Shown: positions 24,729 through 34,467 of the stretch, one piece after another | Position numbering within the stretch: position 1 is the stretch's first letter | Layout of the letters: each line of letters begins with the position of its first letter | The notes under the pieces: generated by a model | What the model was told of the DNA's origin: nothing | The model's input: only the letters and a program-made list of their open reading frames with translations | Databases searched by the model: none | Source of the DNA: Nitrincola salilacus | Lineage (GTDB): Bacteria; Pseudomonadota; Gammaproteobacteria; Pseudomonadales; Balneatricaceae | Length of the DNA stretch: 64,000 bases | Direction: 5' to 3' | NCBI RefSeq assembly: GCF_046271865.1 | Contig: NZ_CP176580.1 | Location: forward strand, 4,753,509-4,817,508 | Program-made: the position numbers and the translations under genes

Positions 24729-27194
24729 ATGCAGTTTGCCGTTTTATCGGGCTTCCTGCTGGCAGCCCTGACACCCTGGTTGTCCGGGATCTTTCAGCAC
24801 AGAATCGGCTGGCTGTTGGCCTTGTTTCCAGCCAGTCTCACCGTGATGTTTCTTGGTTATCTGCCTGAGGTGATGGCAGGCTCCACTGCGGTATTCGAAT
24901 ATGCCTGGATACCGGGGATGGATATCTCCCTGACCTTCTTCATCGATGGTCTGTCACTGCTGTTTGCGCTACTGATCAGCGGTATCGGTACCTTCATTCT
25001 GATCTATGCCGGTGGCTATCTGCGGGGGCATCCCGATCTTGGCCGTTTCTATGTGATCATGCTGTCGTTCATGGTATCGATGCTCGGGCTGGTACTGAGC
25101 GATAACCTGATCACGCTGTTTGTCTTCTGGGAGCTGACCAGTATCACCTCCTATATGCTGATCGGTTTCAATCACACCAGTGCGGATGCGCGCAAGGCGG
25201 CACTGCAGGGTTTGATTGTGACGGTCGGTGGTGGTCTGGCGCTGATGGCCGGCATGGTGATGCTGGCCGGAATCGGTGGCAGCTATTCGATTCAGGAGCT
25301 GCTGCAAGAGGGTGATCTGATTCGTGAGCATGGTCTCTATCTGCCGATGCTGCTCTGTATTCTGGCCGGTACCTTCACCAAATCCGCGCAGTTTCCCTTC
25401 CACTTCTGGCTACCCAATGCGATGGCCGCACCGACGCCGGTCAGTGCCTATCTTCATTCGGCGACCATGGTCAAGGCCGGTATCTACCTGATGGCACGTC
25501 TTCACCCGGGGTTGGGGGGGACGGAAGCCTGGATTCTGATACTGTCGTTGTTTGGTGCTGTCACCATGTTTGTCGGGGCCTTTCTGGCGATCCGCAGTAC
25601 CAATATCAAGAAATTGCTGGCTTACTCGACCGTCATGGCGCTGGGTACACTGACGATGCTGCTGGGCATTGGGACCGAGAAAGCGATGATGGCATTTGCC
25701 GCCTTCCTGCTGGCGCATTCGCTGTATAAAGGTGCACTCTTCATGCTGGCCGGTGCGCTGGATCATGAAACCGGTACCAAGGATGTGACAGTGCTGGGTG
25801 GCCTGCGCAAGAAGATGCCGGTGACGGCGTTGGCATCCCTGATTGCGGGTCTGTCTCTGGCAGGTGTACCCCCGCTGTTCGGTTTCGTAGCTAAAGAGTT
25901 GATGTTTGAAGCGGTGATTGCAGCGCCTGCCTTACGTTGGCTGGTGATTCTGCTGGCACTTGCGGCATCCATGATGGTGATTGCTGTAGCGGCGATCGTC
26001 GCGCTCAAGCCGTTTATCGGTCCACTCAAGACAACCCCGAAAGCGCCGCATGAGGCCCCTCTATCGATGCTGGCAGGTCCCGTGGTGCTGGCGACGCTGT
26101 CTCTGATATTTGGTCTACTGCCCTGGTTTGCAGGCTCTGCATTGGTTCAGGCAGCTGCATCTGCGGTCGGCGGCTATCCGATAGAGGTCAGCCTGTCACT
26201 CTGGCATGGGTTCAACCTGCCACTGCTGATGTCTTTCATCAGTCTGCTGGTAGGCGCTGCGATCTATCATTATTGGGACAGCTTCCGTTCACGCCTGCAG
26301 CCGCTGGATCCGATAATTGCCAGAGGACCGGAAGCGGGATATTTCAAAATGATGGATGGTCTGGTGTGGTTTGCCGACTGGCAGACACGGATTCTGCAGG
26401 ATGGCTCGATGCGCCACTATCTGCGGGTGATTCTGCTGACGTTTGTCACTCTGACCGGTTATACGCTGATAGCCCGCTACGAGGTGCAGTGGCACTGGGA
26501 TCTGGATGTTCAACTGCATGAGCTAATCATCGCCTTCTTGCTGGTAGCAGCGGCACTGGTGGCCTGCTTTACCCGTTCACGTCTTGGCGCAGTGGCATCA
26601 ATGGGTGTTGTCGGCTTTTCGGTGGCCTTGACGTTTATCCTGTTCAGTGCGCCGGATCTGGGGATCACGCAGATTCTGGTTGAGACGCTGACGGTGATTC
26701 TGCTGGTGCTGGTACTGTTCAGGCTGCCTGGATTTGTCAGTCTCTCCTCACCCGGTGAGCGTTTCAGGGATGTGCTGGTGGCGGGTATTACCGGCATTCT
26801 GATGACGCTGCTGGTGATGATCACCATCGATGTTCAGTTTTTCCCGAGCATCTCCGGCTATATGATTGAGAACAGTCAGCCGCTGGCATATGGCCGCAAT
26901 ATCGTCAATGTGATTCTGGTCGACTACCGTGCTCTGGATACGCTGGGTGAGATCTTTGTACTGGCACTGGCTGCGATCGGTGTCTACGCGATGATCAAGT
27001 TTCATCCGGAAACGGATCCCGGTGCCAACAAGCTGGCAGGAACATTGATTCTGCCACCGAAAGTGCTGCCGCCCCAGCGTAAGGATGTGAATGGCAATCA
27101 GGATCTCGAGCTGCAGGACAGGATGGGCTCTTCCCCTGATACACCAGACCAGGATACTGCAGCACCGGATGATGCCGGGCGAGGTGGTGCATGA
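24729..27194 (+). CDS. mrpA: Mrp-type Na+/H+ antiporter subunit A
   Basis: An 821-residue inner-membrane protein. The first two thirds is a proton-translocating module homologous to NuoL ('YLHSATMVKAGIYLMARLHP' with the conserved lysine and histidines); the C-terminal part carries the MbhD/MbhE-like helices ('LGITQILVETLTVILLVLVLFRLP') and a charged tail. Mrp complexes exchange Na+ for H+ and support growth in salt and at alkaline pH. ATG 24729 and TTG 24723 are both near AGAGGA; the TTG has the better spacing. It overlaps subunit B by ATGA. First of seven genes. Confidence 0.94.
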   Translation: MQFAVLSGFLLAALTPWLSGIFQHRIGWLLALFPASLTVMFLGYLPEVMAGSTAVFEYAWIPGMDISLTFFIDGLSLLFALLISGIGTFILIYAGGYLRGHPDLGRFYVIMLSFMVSMLGLVLSDNLITLFVFWELTSITSYMLIGFNHTSADARKAALQGLIVTVGGGLALMAGMVMLAGIGGSYSIQELLQEGDLIREHGLYLPMLLCILAGTFTKSAQFPFHFWLPNAMAAPTPVSAYLHSATMVKAGIYLMARLHPGLGGTEAWILILSLFGAVTMFVGAFLAIRSTNIKKLLAYSTVMALGTLTMLLGIGTEKAMMAFAAFLLAHSLYKGALFMLAGALDHETGTKDVTVLGGLRKKMPVTALASLIAGLSLAGVPPLFGFVAKELMFEAVIAAPALRWLVILLALAASMMVIAVAAIVALKPFIGPLKTTPKAPHEAPLSMLAGPVVLATLSLIFGLLPWFAGSALVQAAASAVGGYPIEVSLSLWHGFNLPLLMSFISLLVGAAIYHYWDSFRSRLQPLDPIIARGPEAGYFKMMDGLVWFADWQTRILQDGSMRHYLRVILLTFVTLTGYTLIARYEVQWHWDLDVQLHELIIAFLLVAAALVACFTRSRLGAVASMGVVGFSVALTFILFSAPDLGITQILVETLTVILLVLVLFRLPGFVSLSSPGERFRDVLVAGITGILMTLLVMITIDVQFFPSISGYMIENSQPLAYGRNIVNVILVDYRALDTLGEIFVLALAAIGVYAMIKFHPETDPGANKLAGTLILPPKVLPPQRKDVNGNQDLELQDRMGSSPDTPDQDTAAPDDAGRGGA

Positions 27195-27640
27195 ATACGA
27201 AACCCATGAGCATGAAGCCGGGCACGCTGATACTGCATACGGCAGCGCGCTTTCTGATTCCACTGCAGCTGTTGTTTTCTCTGTTCCTGCTGCTGCGTGG
27301 TCATGATGAACCCGGTGGCGGATTCATTGCCGGACTGGTCGCTGCCGGTGCTTTCAGTCTTTATCTGTTCTCTTTTGGATCGATGATGACACGTGATCTG
27401 ATGCGTGTTGATCCCAGGGATCTGGTTGGTACGGGCTTGCTGCTGGGATTGATTGCAGCAGTTTTGCCGGTGTTGCTCAATGGCGAACCTTTCCTGACGG
27501 CTCAGTGGTGGCCGCTGGTACTGCCGGGAGGGGTTGAATTGAAGTTATCCACACCGCTGATTTTTGATATAGGGGTCTATCTGACGGTGCTGGGGTCTGT
27601 CATGACAGCGGTGATCGCCCTGGTCGAGGCGGAGGAGTAG
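27191..27640 (+). CDS. mrpB: Mrp Na+/H+ antiporter subunit B
   Basis: A 149-residue membrane protein of the MnhB/MrpB family. The signature 'LLRGHDEPGGGFIAGLVAA' is clear, and 'STPLIFDIGVYLTVLGSVM' is the conserved last helix. B is separate here, making this a seven-gene (group 1) operon. It overlaps the end of mrpA by four bases and is 2 bp from mrpC. Confidence 0.95.
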   Translation: MNTKPMSMKPGTLILHTAARFLIPLQLLFSLFLLLRGHDEPGGGFIAGLVAAGAFSLYLFSFGSMMTRDLMRVDPRDLVGTGLLLGLIAAVLPVLLNGEPFLTAQWWPLVLPGGVELKLSTPLIFDIGVYLTVLGSVMTAVIALVEAEE

Positions 27641-27642
27641 GT

Positions 27643-27990
27643 ATGGAACCGATACTGGCAGTGGTGATAGGCATTCTGTATGCCTCCGCTATCTACATGA
27701 TGCTCAGACGTAGCATCGTCAAACTGGTGATTGGATTGATGCTTCTGTCTAACGCTGCCAACCTGCTGATATTTGCTGCAGCCGGGGTGGAGCGCGGAGC
27801 ACCACCGCTGATCGCCAAAGGTGCAATGCAACCGGAGGGGCTGATTGCTGATCCTTTGCCTCAGGCACTGATTCTGACTGCAATCGTTATCGCTTTCGGC
27901 GTACTCGCATTTGCCGTGGTACTGATTCACCGTGCTTATGAAGTCGTGAATGCGGATGACCTGGATAAGATGAAGGATACTGACACGTGA
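27643..27990 (+). CDS. mrpC: Mrp Na+/H+ antiporter subunit C
   Basis: A 115-residue NuoK-like protein with three membrane helices ('VVIGILYASAIYMML', 'LVIGLMLLSNAANLLIF', 'ALILTAIVIAFGVLAFAVVL'). The conserved 'LPQALILTAIVIA' block is intact. It overlaps mrpD by ATGA. Confidence 0.95.
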   Translation: MEPILAVVIGILYASAIYMMLRRSIVKLVIGLMLLSNAANLLIFAAAGVERGAPPLIAKGAMQPEGLIADPLPQALILTAIVIAFGVLAFAVVLIHRAYEVVNADDLDKMKDTDT

Positions 27991-29495
27991 GACCAGAGGT
28001 TGCGCTTCCGATACTGATTCCCCTGTTCTGTGGTGCGCTGTCGCTGGTGTTCTGGCGTTCGCACCTGGCGCAGAGAGTGATCGCGGTGCTGGGCACCTTT
28101 GCATTGCTGTTGACAAGCATCTGGCTGCTTTTCAGCGTCTGGCAGTCGGGTATTCTGGTTATGCAGATGGGTAACTGGGTGGCTCCTTTCGGGATCTCGC
28201 TGGTAGCTGATCTGCTCAGTGCGATCATGGTGCTGCTGACCGGCCTGATGGGTTTCTGTATTGCTGTGTATTCGCTTGCCACTACCGGTCGCAGTCATGA
28301 GCGCTTTGGCTATTATCCATTGATGCATCTATTACTGGCCGGTGTGGCTGGATCCTTTCTGACCGGTGACATCTTCAACCTCTATGTCTGGTTCGAAGTG
28401 ATGTTGATCGCCTCTTTCGCCCTGCTGGTGCTGGGTGGAGAGCGCTCACAGATGGAAGGTGCGATCAAATATGTAACCCTTAACCTGCTCTCATCGGCGA
28501 TCTTCCTGACCGCTATCGGCCTGCTCTACGGATTGGTCGGCACGTTGAACATGGCGGATATTGCACTCAAGCTTGGTCAGGTGGAGGATACTGGACTGGT
28601 GGATGTGCTCGCAGTGATGTTCATGATCGCGTTTGGCATCAAGGCGGCGGCCTTCCCACTCTTTTTCTGGCTACCGGCGTCCTATCACACACCACCGGTG
28701 GCGATATCCGCGTTGTTTGCCGGTTTGCTGACCAAGGTGGGTGTGTATGCTCTGTTCAGGGTGTTTACACTGATCTTCAATCAAAGCCCGGAGTTCACCC
28801 ATAACCTGCTGCTGTGGGCAGCGGCATTTACCATGATCACCGGGGTACTCGGTGCTGCGGCCCAGTTTGAGTTCAGGCGCATTCTGTCGTTTCATATTGT
28901 CAGCCAGATTGGTTACATGATCATGGGTCTAGCGCTCTATACTCCGCTGGCGATCATTGGTGGCGTGTTCTATATCACGCACCATATCATCGTCAAAACC
29001 AACCTGTTTTTGATCAGTGGTGTCGCGCATCGTTTGCTGGGCACCTATGATCTGAAGAAACTGGGTGGGTTATATAAAGAGCGCCCTTTTCTGGCTTTTC
29101 TGTTTCTGGTCCCGGCCTTGTCACTGGCTGGTCTGCCGCCTTTGTCCGGTTTTTTTGCCAAGTTCATCATTATCCGTGCAGCAATAGAGGTAGAGGCCTG
29201 GGTCATCACGGCGGTTGCACTGCTGGTCGGTTTGCTGACGCTCTATTCGATGATCAAGATCTGGGCTGAAGCCTTCTGGAAGGCAACACCTGAAGATGCT
29301 GATCTGACTGTGCTCAGAGGCGTGAAGCCTGATCGTCAGTTGGTATTCATGTATCTGCCGATCATTCTGCTGGCGCTGTGTACGTTGTTCATCGGTCTGA
29401 ATGGCCAGCCCATCTATGAGTTGGCACAGGCGTCTGCCGCGCAGCTGCTCGATCCAAAGATGTATATTGAAGCGGTTCTGGGGGTGCAGCCATGA
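27987..29495 (+). CDS. mrpD: Mrp Na+/H+ antiporter subunit D
   Basis: A 502-residue NuoN/NuoM-like proton-translocating subunit with about 14 membrane helices. The conserved 'FNLYVWFEVMLIASFAL' and 'LFAGLLTKVGVYALFRVF' (key glutamate and lysine) are seen, plus 'HIVSQIGYMIMGL'. It overlaps both neighbours by ATGA, which suggests tightly coupled synthesis. Confidence 0.96.
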   Translation: MRPEVALPILIPLFCGALSLVFWRSHLAQRVIAVLGTFALLLTSIWLLFSVWQSGILVMQMGNWVAPFGISLVADLLSAIMVLLTGLMGFCIAVYSLATTGRSHERFGYYPLMHLLLAGVAGSFLTGDIFNLYVWFEVMLIASFALLVLGGERSQMEGAIKYVTLNLLSSAIFLTAIGLLYGLVGTLNMADIALKLGQVEDTGLVDVLAVMFMIAFGIKAAAFPLFFWLPASYHTPPVAISALFAGLLTKVGVYALFRVFTLIFNQSPEFTHNLLLWAAAFTMITGVLGAAAQFEFRRILSFHIVSQIGYMIMGLALYTPLAIIGGVFYITHHIIVKTNLFLISGVAHRLLGTYDLKKLGGLYKERPFLAFLFLVPALSLAGLPPLSGFFAKFIIIRAAIEVEAWVITAVALLVGLLTLYSMIKIWAEAFWKATPEDADLTVLRGVKPDRQLVFMYLPIILLALCTLFIGLNGQPIYELAQASAAQLLDPKMYIEAVLGVQP

Positions 29496-29965
29496 TGGCC
29501 TTCATGTGGAACCTGGCACTGGCGATGATCTGGGTCGTGCTGACAGGCAGCTTCACCGGTTACAATTTTCTGGCCGGTCTGATTTTCGGCTACATGGTGC
29601 TGGCAGTGATGCAGCGTCATGTCCCTTTATTGCATGGCTATACCAGCCGCTTTCCACGCTTGCTGCGGTTTATCGTTTTTTTCTTTGTCGAGCTGACGAA
29701 AGCTAATTTCAAAGTGGCCTTCGATGTCGTGACACCCATCTGGTATATGCGTCCGGGTGTGATTGCGATGCCGCTGCAGGCCAAGACTGACATGGAGATC
29801 ACCATGGTTGCCAATCTGATCTCACTGACACCGGGCACACTGACTCTGGACGTATCGGATGATCGTCGCGTTCTGTTCATCCATGCGATGTTCATGGAGA
29901 ACGAGGAGGAGCTGTTGAAAGAGCTGAAGGAGATGGAGCGCCGTGCCCTTGAAATTCTTCGCTGA
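29492..29965 (+). CDS. mrpE: Mrp Na+/H+ antiporter subunit E
   Basis: A 157-residue subunit. It has two or three N-terminal membrane helices, then a soluble domain with the family motif 'MVANLISLTPGTLTLDVSDDRRVLFIHAMF'. The E subunit is needed for stability of the complex. A 51-bp gap precedes mrpF. Confidence 0.94.
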   Translation: MMAFMWNLALAMIWVVLTGSFTGYNFLAGLIFGYMVLAVMQRHVPLLHGYTSRFPRLLRFIVFFFVELTKANFKVAFDVVTPIWYMRPGVIAMPLQAKTDMEITMVANLISLTPGTLTLDVSDDRRVLFIHAMFMENEEELLKELKEMERRALEILR

Positions 29966-30016
29966 GAGAGTGGCTATGAGCTGTGGCTGTCAGCGATCTG
30001 TTGCAGGAGAGTATCT

Positions 30017-30286
30017 GTGGATATCGTAATCAAGATCACCTTTGCGATCATGGGGCTGGCGATCCTGGTGGTGTTTGTACGTCTGGTTAAAGGACCGACA
30101 CTACCCGATCGTGTTGTGGCGCTTGAACTGGTCGCCTCTATCATGGTGGGTTTTATCGGAGTGCATGCGGTGTCTACCAATAAAGCCAGCTTTATTGATG
30201 TTGCGATCGTCCTGGCTCTGACAGCATTTCTGGCTGCGATAGGTTTTGCACGCTTTCTGGAACGTGGAGGGCCCCGTCATGATTGA
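30017..30286 (+). CDS. mrpF: Mrp Na+/H+ antiporter subunit F
   Basis: An 89-residue protein with three membrane helices and the family block 'VRLVKGPTLPDRVVALELVA'. It starts with GTG at 30017, seven bases after AGGAG. It overlaps mrpG by eight bases. Confidence 0.94.
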   Translation: MDIVIKITFAIMGLAILVVFVRLVKGPTLPDRVVALELVASIMVGFIGVHAVSTNKASFIDVAIVLALTAFLAAIGFARFLERGGPRHD

Positions 30287-30716
30287 TATCCTGATCATGA
30301 TAACCATGCTCGGCAGTGCTGTTTTCATGCTGCTGGCGGCACTGGGTATTCTGCGGTTGCCGGATCTGCCGACCCGCATGCATGCCAGTACCAAGGCCGG
30401 TGCGCTGGGCGCGATATTGGTCATGTTTGCTGTCAGTCTGCACTTTGCTGATGGTGTGGTGGTGGCCAAGTCGATAGCGGTCGTACTTTTTATTCTGATA
30501 ACGGCACCGGTTGCCGCTCATGCGATCGGCCGTGCTGGCTATTTTGTTGGTGTGCCGCTTTGGGAGGGGACGGTCAAGGATGATCTGAAGGAGAGTTATG
30601 ACCCTGAAACGCACCGGCTCTACAGCGGGCTGGAAACGCCCGAACAACTGGAAGCCTATAAGAAAAATCTGGATATGAAGCCGCGTATCCGTGTAAAGAA
30701 CAAGAAGAAAAGTTGA
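30279..30716 (+). CDS. mrpG: Mrp Na+/H+ antiporter subunit G
   Basis: A 145-residue protein with three helices and the conserved 'LGILRLPDLPTRMHASTKAGALG', followed by a long charged cytoplasmic tail ending in lysines. The ATG at 30279 gives the normal N-terminus; a reading from 30246 adds unsupported residues. It is the last gene of the operon and ends only 7 bp from the convergent pxpC, with no terminator hairpin visible between them. Confidence 0.94.
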   Translation: MIDILIMITMLGSAVFMLLAALGILRLPDLPTRMHASTKAGALGAILVMFAVSLHFADGVVVAKSIAVVLFILITAPVAAHAIGRAGYFVGVPLWEGTVKDDLKESYDPETHRLYSGLETPEQLEAYKKNLDMKPRIRVKNKKKS

Positions 30717-30723
30717 CCCAACC

Positions 30724-31674
30724 TCAATACTGAAATGTATTGCGAAAAAGCTTTAACTCATTCTGTGCGCTGAGCAATCCGATTGCTCTGAATCTGACAG
30801 GATGGCCCGGTGGGCACTGAGCCAGTTTTGCGCAGGCCAGTGGCGTCAAGGTTCCCAGCCTTGGATATCCGCCGATGGTCTGGCGATCGTTTAATAATAT
30901 AATCGGCTGACCATCGGGTGGCACCTGAACAGCACCCAGGCTGATCCCTTCCGATATCATCGTTTTCAGATGGCACTGTAATAATGGTCCCTTGAGACGA
31001 ATACCCATGCGATCGGCCCGTGTATCCACTTTCCAGTCGCGATTGAAAGCCTGATACAGGCTATCGCCACTGAAATCTGCAATCTGTGCGCCCGTAATCA
31101 GATCCAGTACTGCCCGTTTGCGATAATCAGGTTGCTCTGACAGAGGCAGGAAGTGGTCAGGTAGCTGGTCTGGGTTGTGCAGTGGGAAGAAGAGTTGATC
31201 ATTCTGCCGGATCTTGCTGCCATCGCCCTTGTGTCCTCCCAGTGCATCGCGACTGACACAGGAAGTGCTTCCCAGAATCAGTGGGGCATTGAAGCCACCT
31301 TTTATTGCCAGATAGGCACGTACGCCACAGATAGGCATTTTGAAACGTAGTATCTGATGGCGCTGCCAGGTGATGCTCTGCCACAACGGAACGGGAACAT
31401 TATCCAGTGTCGCGCCAAGATCTCCACCGCAGATGGCGATGCGGCAGTCATGTTCAGCTTGCAACTCTATTCCGCCGAGGGTTATTTCAAGAACGCTGCA
31501 ACCCCAGGCGTTATCCAGCAGTTGATTCGCCCAGGCCCAGGCGTGAAGATCTGCAGGGCCGCCTTGTGTGATGCCCAGCCGCCGCACACCGAAGCGACCG
31601 TTATCCTGCAGCAGTGACAGCGGACCTGCACGCAAGACACTCAGTTGCCCTTGTTCGATATCTGCTGAGGTCAT
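30724..31674 (-). CDS. pxpC: 5-oxoprolinase subunit C
   Basis: A 316-residue protein of the KipA/YbgK (carboxyltransferase, subdomain A/B) family, with 'LQDNGRFGVRRLGITQGGPADLHAW' near the N-terminus and 'LLNDRQTIGGYPRLGTLTP' near the C-terminus. With PxpA and PxpB it performs ATP-dependent opening of 5-oxoproline to glutamate. Its ATG overlaps pxpB by ATGA. The order pxpA-pxpB-pxpC is contiguous and coupled. Confidence 0.93.
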   Translation of the reverse strand: MTSADIEQGQLSVLRAGPLSLLQDNGRFGVRRLGITQGGPADLHAWAWANQLLDNAWGCSVLEITLGGIELQAEHDCRIAICGGDLGATLDNVPVPLWQSITWQRHQILRFKMPICGVRAYLAIKGGFNAPLILGSTSCVSRDALGGHKGDGSKIRQNDQLFFPLHNPDQLPDHFLPLSEQPDYRKRAVLDLITGAQIADFSGDSLYQAFNRDWKVDTRADRMGIRLKGPLLQCHLKTMISEGISLGAVQVPPDGQPIILLNDRQTIGGYPRLGTLTPLACAKLAQCPPGHPVRFRAIGLLSAQNELKLFRNTFQY

Positions 31675-32423
31675 CGAGAATCTCCTACGGGAGTTGGATC
31701 ACCGCCCAGTCGGATGAACTCCTCTTTACTGACTGACTTGAAGCGCACAGCATCACCAACTTGCAGCAGACTCATGCCATCACGATCGGGATCAAACAGA
31801 CGCACGGAAGTACGACCAATCAGATTCCATCCTCCGGGGGAAACCTGTGGATAAGCTGACGTCTGACGCCCGGCTATTGCAACACTGCCAGCGGGTACCT
31901 GGGTTCGGGGTGTTTCCAGCCGAGGCAGCTCCAGAGCAGCGGGCAGGGATCCCATGAAAGCAAATCCGGGTGCAAAACCCAACGCAAAGACGCGGTACAG
32001 GTGTTCACTGTGATATTGGATAATTTGTGGATAACTTAAGCTGGTGGCGTTTGAAATTCGTTCCAGCTCAGGCCCTACGCTGAGGTCATACCAGACTGGC
32101 AACTCACGGATCTGCAATTTCTCGGATGCTGTATCCGGTTGAAGCCTGTCGAGTAATGAGGACAGCAGGGCATGGATCTCAAGTGCGTCGCGACGCTGAC
32201 AATCATAGTGCACCAGCACGGTGGTGTAGGAGGGGACCAGATCGATCAGATCATCGCCAAGCGCAGTTTCACACTCTCGCATCAGCGCCGTGATCCAGTT
32301 CATGTTTGACTCTTCTATCGTGTCAAACAGACGGATAATCCAGGCATCGATACCTGCATTTTCCAGACGTGGAAGCTTGCCTGAAACCTGTTGCTCAGAT
32401 AAACGCTTGTTTGTCGCTTTCAT
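31671..32423 (-). CDS. pxpB: 5-oxoprolinase subunit B
   Basis: A 250-residue protein of the KipI/YbgJ family (AHS1 domain). 'FALGFAPGFAFMGSLP' and 'PAGSVAIAGRQTSAYPQVSPGGWNLIGRT' are the family blocks in the C-terminal half. The N-terminus is somewhat longer than usual. The ATG at 32423 overlaps the pxpA stop by ATGA; a frame opening further upstream inside pxpA is rejected. Confidence 0.92.
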   Translation of the reverse strand: MKATNKRLSEQQVSGKLPRLENAGIDAWIIRLFDTIEESNMNWITALMRECETALGDDLIDLVPSYTTVLVHYDCQRRDALEIHALLSSLLDRLQPDTASEKLQIRELPVWYDLSVGPELERISNATSLSYPQIIQYHSEHLYRVFALGFAPGFAFMGSLPAALELPRLETPRTQVPAGSVAIAGRQTSAYPQVSPGGWNLIGRTSVRLFDPDRDGMSLLQVGDAVRFKSVSKEEFIRLGGDPTPVGDSR

Positions 32424-33175
32424 ACTTCTGCTGCACACGCCTTTAACGCCTGACGGATCGCTTTGACGGCTGCTATCGACTCCGGATTGTCGCCGTGTAC
32501 GCACAGTGTATCAGCTTGCAGTAACAGCTCACTGCCGTCGTTGCTGGTCAGTGGCTGGCGCCGAGCGATGCGCGTTGCCTGATCAATAATCAGTCGTGGA
32601 TCGTGGTGCACAGCGCCGGGTTCACGTCTGGATACCAGAAAACCCTGTGAGTCATAGGCGCGATCGGCAAAGGCTTCAAACCAGAGCGTGATACCCAGCT
32701 TTGCGGCGAGTGCCCGAGCAGGCTCCTGATCACGGGTTGCCATCACCATCAGTGGCAGCGTTGGGTCGTAGGCAGCGACGGCTCGCATGACGGCTTCGAG
32801 CTTTTCAATATCCTTGCTCATATCGTTATAGAGGGCGCCATGAGGCTTGATATAGCTCAGTTGCGTATTCTCTGCACGACAGAATGCAGCCAATGCGCCT
32901 GTCTGATACAGCACCAGATTCTCTATCTCCTGCGCGGAGCAGGCCATGGAGCGGCGTCCAAAACCAATCAGGTCGGGGTATCCGGGATGAGCGCCGATTC
33001 TCACGCCATGCTCTTTGGCCAGGCGCACGGTATAGCGCATGATATCTGGATCGGATGCGTGAAATCCGCAGGCGATATTGGCCAGATCAACATGCGGCAT
33101 GACGTCGGCATCCAACCCCATTTTCCAGGGTCCGACGCTTTCACCCATATCGGCATTGAGGAGTAGTGAGGGCAT
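32420..33175 (-). CDS. pxpA: 5-oxoprolinase subunit A
   Basis: A 251-residue LamB/YcsF-family protein. 'LLLNADMGESVGPW', 'IACGFHASDP', 'YIKPHGALYND' and 'ADTLCVHGDNPES' are the family motifs, with histidines and aspartates likely at the active site. It heads the pxpABC operon, diverging from the TRAP transporter genes across a 227-bp gap; the transporter is therefore a candidate importer of 5-oxoproline. Confidence 0.94.
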   Translation of the reverse strand: MPSLLLNADMGESVGPWKMGLDADVMPHVDLANIACGFHASDPDIMRYTVRLAKEHGVRIGAHPGYPDLIGFGRRSMACSAQEIENLVLYQTGALAAFCRAENTQLSYIKPHGALYNDMSKDIEKLEAVMRAVAAYDPTLPLMVMATRDQEPARALAAKLGITLWFEAFADRAYDSQGFLVSRREPGAVHHDPRLIIDQATRIARRQPLTSNDGSELLLQADTLCVHGDNPESIAAVKAIRQALKACAAEV

Positions 33176-33266
33176 GGAGATACCTCCTGATTGTTTTTTT
33201 ATGCTTTGAATCTATCAAAACAAACACAATTTGCAAATAAATTATCAATAAAAAGTAAAAAAATTG

Positions 33267-33296
33267 TTGACGTAAACCTCATAGGTTGCCTAATCT
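33267..33296 (+). promoter_or_regulatory. Probable TRAP operon promoter
   Basis: TTGACG (33267-33272) and TAATCT (33291-33296) are 18 bp apart on the plus strand, about 105 bp before dctP. GGTT and AACC arms flank the -10 (33283-33301) and may be part of an operator. The long AT-rich stretch upstream (33190-33265) probably also holds the divergent pxpA promoter. Confidence 0.45.
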
Positions 33297-33402
33297 TTAA
33301 CCATGCGTTGGCAATTTATCGCTTTAGGGCTAAGACTGACGCAGTGTTCAAGAACAAAAAGACCAATAACCAACAGACCAATAACAACAAATGAGGAATC
33401 TC

Positions 33403-34392
33403 ATGATGGCTGGCAAACCTTTCCTGAAAGCCGCTCTGGCTGCTGTCGTTGCGGTAGGGCTTACTTCCACCGCTGTGGCGTCTACTGAGTGGGACATGCC
33501 GACACCGTATGGCGATCGCACTTTCCATACCGTTAATATACGTGAATTTGCAGAAGATGTTTCGGCTCGCACGGATGGGGAGTTGAAGATCAACGTTCAC
33601 TCCAATGGCTCACTGATCGGCCATGCCGAGATCAAGAACTCAGTACGCCGTGGCATCGTACCGATGGGCGAGCTGATCATGTCTCGTCTGGCGAATGAAA
33701 ACTCTATTTTTGATGTCGACTCTGTTCCTTATCTGGCTTCCAACTATGACGATGCCTGGTCCCTGTGGGAGGCGTCTCGCGAAATCATTTCCGAAGAACT
33801 GAGTAAACAGCGTCTGCGTCTGCTGTTTGCCGTGCCCTGGCCACCACAGGGTCTGTATACCCAGAAAGAGATCAATGAGCTGGATGATCTGCGCAACCTG
33901 AAAATGCGTGCTTACAACACCTCCAGTGAGCGCTTCTCCCAGTTGGTGAATGCGGTTCCGACCCAGATCGAGGTGCCGGATATTCCAACCGCTTTCAGCA
34001 CCGGCCGCGTCGATGCAATGATGACCTCTCCCGCAACAGGTGCCGATACCAAGGCATGGGATTATCTGACCCACTTCAACCACACTCAGCTGTGGTTGCC
34101 CAAGAACATGGTAATCGTCAATGATGAGGCTTTCTCACGCCTTGATCCTGCTGTACAGCAGGCGGTGCTGGATGCTGCAGAAGAAGCAGAGCGTCGTGGC
34201 TGGGAGATGAGCAAGCAGGAGACTGAGCAGGCACTGGCAGTATTGAAAGAAAATGGCATCATCGTTTCTGAACCCTCACCTGCGCTGTCTGACGCGCTGA
34301 AGGAGATCGGTAAGGCGATGGCAGATGAATGGGTCGAGCAGGCGGGTGAGCAGGGGCGTCAGATCCTGCAGAACTACATCATGCAGAACTGA
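33403..34392 (+). CDS. TRAP transporter substrate-binding protein (DctP family)
   Basis: A 329-residue periplasmic protein with a signal peptide (positively charged start, hydrophobic 'AALAAVVAVGLTSTAVAS', likely cleavage before 'TEW'). The DctP fold shows 'MRAYNTSSERF', with the arginine that usually binds a substrate carboxylate, and 'VDAMMTSPATGAD'. It delivers a small organic acid to the DctQM membrane part. The ATG at 33403 is five bases after GAGGA; the ATG at 33391 is less well placed. It is followed by a hairpin before dctQ. Confidence 0.9.
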   Translation: MMAGKPFLKAALAAVVAVGLTSTAVASTEWDMPTPYGDRTFHTVNIREFAEDVSARTDGELKINVHSNGSLIGHAEIKNSVRRGIVPMGELIMSRLANENSIFDVDSVPYLASNYDDAWSLWEASREIISEELSKQRLRLLFAVPWPPQGLYTQKEINELDDLRNLKMRAYNTSSERFSQLVNAVPTQIEVPDIPTAFSTGRVDAMMTSPATGADTKAWDYLTHFNHTQLWLPKNMVIVNDEAFSRLDPAVQQAVLDAAEEAERRGWEMSKQETEQALAVLKENGIIVSEPSPALSDALKEIGKAMADEWVEQAGEQGRQILQNYIMQN

Positions 34393-34411
34393 TTCCTCTC
34401 ATCTGTGAATA

Positions 34412-34440
34412 GCCCCCGGTCTCAGCTGGAAGCCGGGGGC
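34412..34440 (+). other. Strong hairpin between dctP and dctQ
   Basis: GCCCCCGG (34412-34419) and CCGGGGGC (34433-34440) form a perfect 8-bp GC stem with a 13-nt loop, 20 bp after the dctP stop. There is no strong U-tract. In binding-protein operons such hairpins often protect the upstream message so that the binding protein is made in excess. Confidence 0.6.
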
Positions 34441-34467
34441 GCTTTCTGCCAGCTACGGTGAATCACC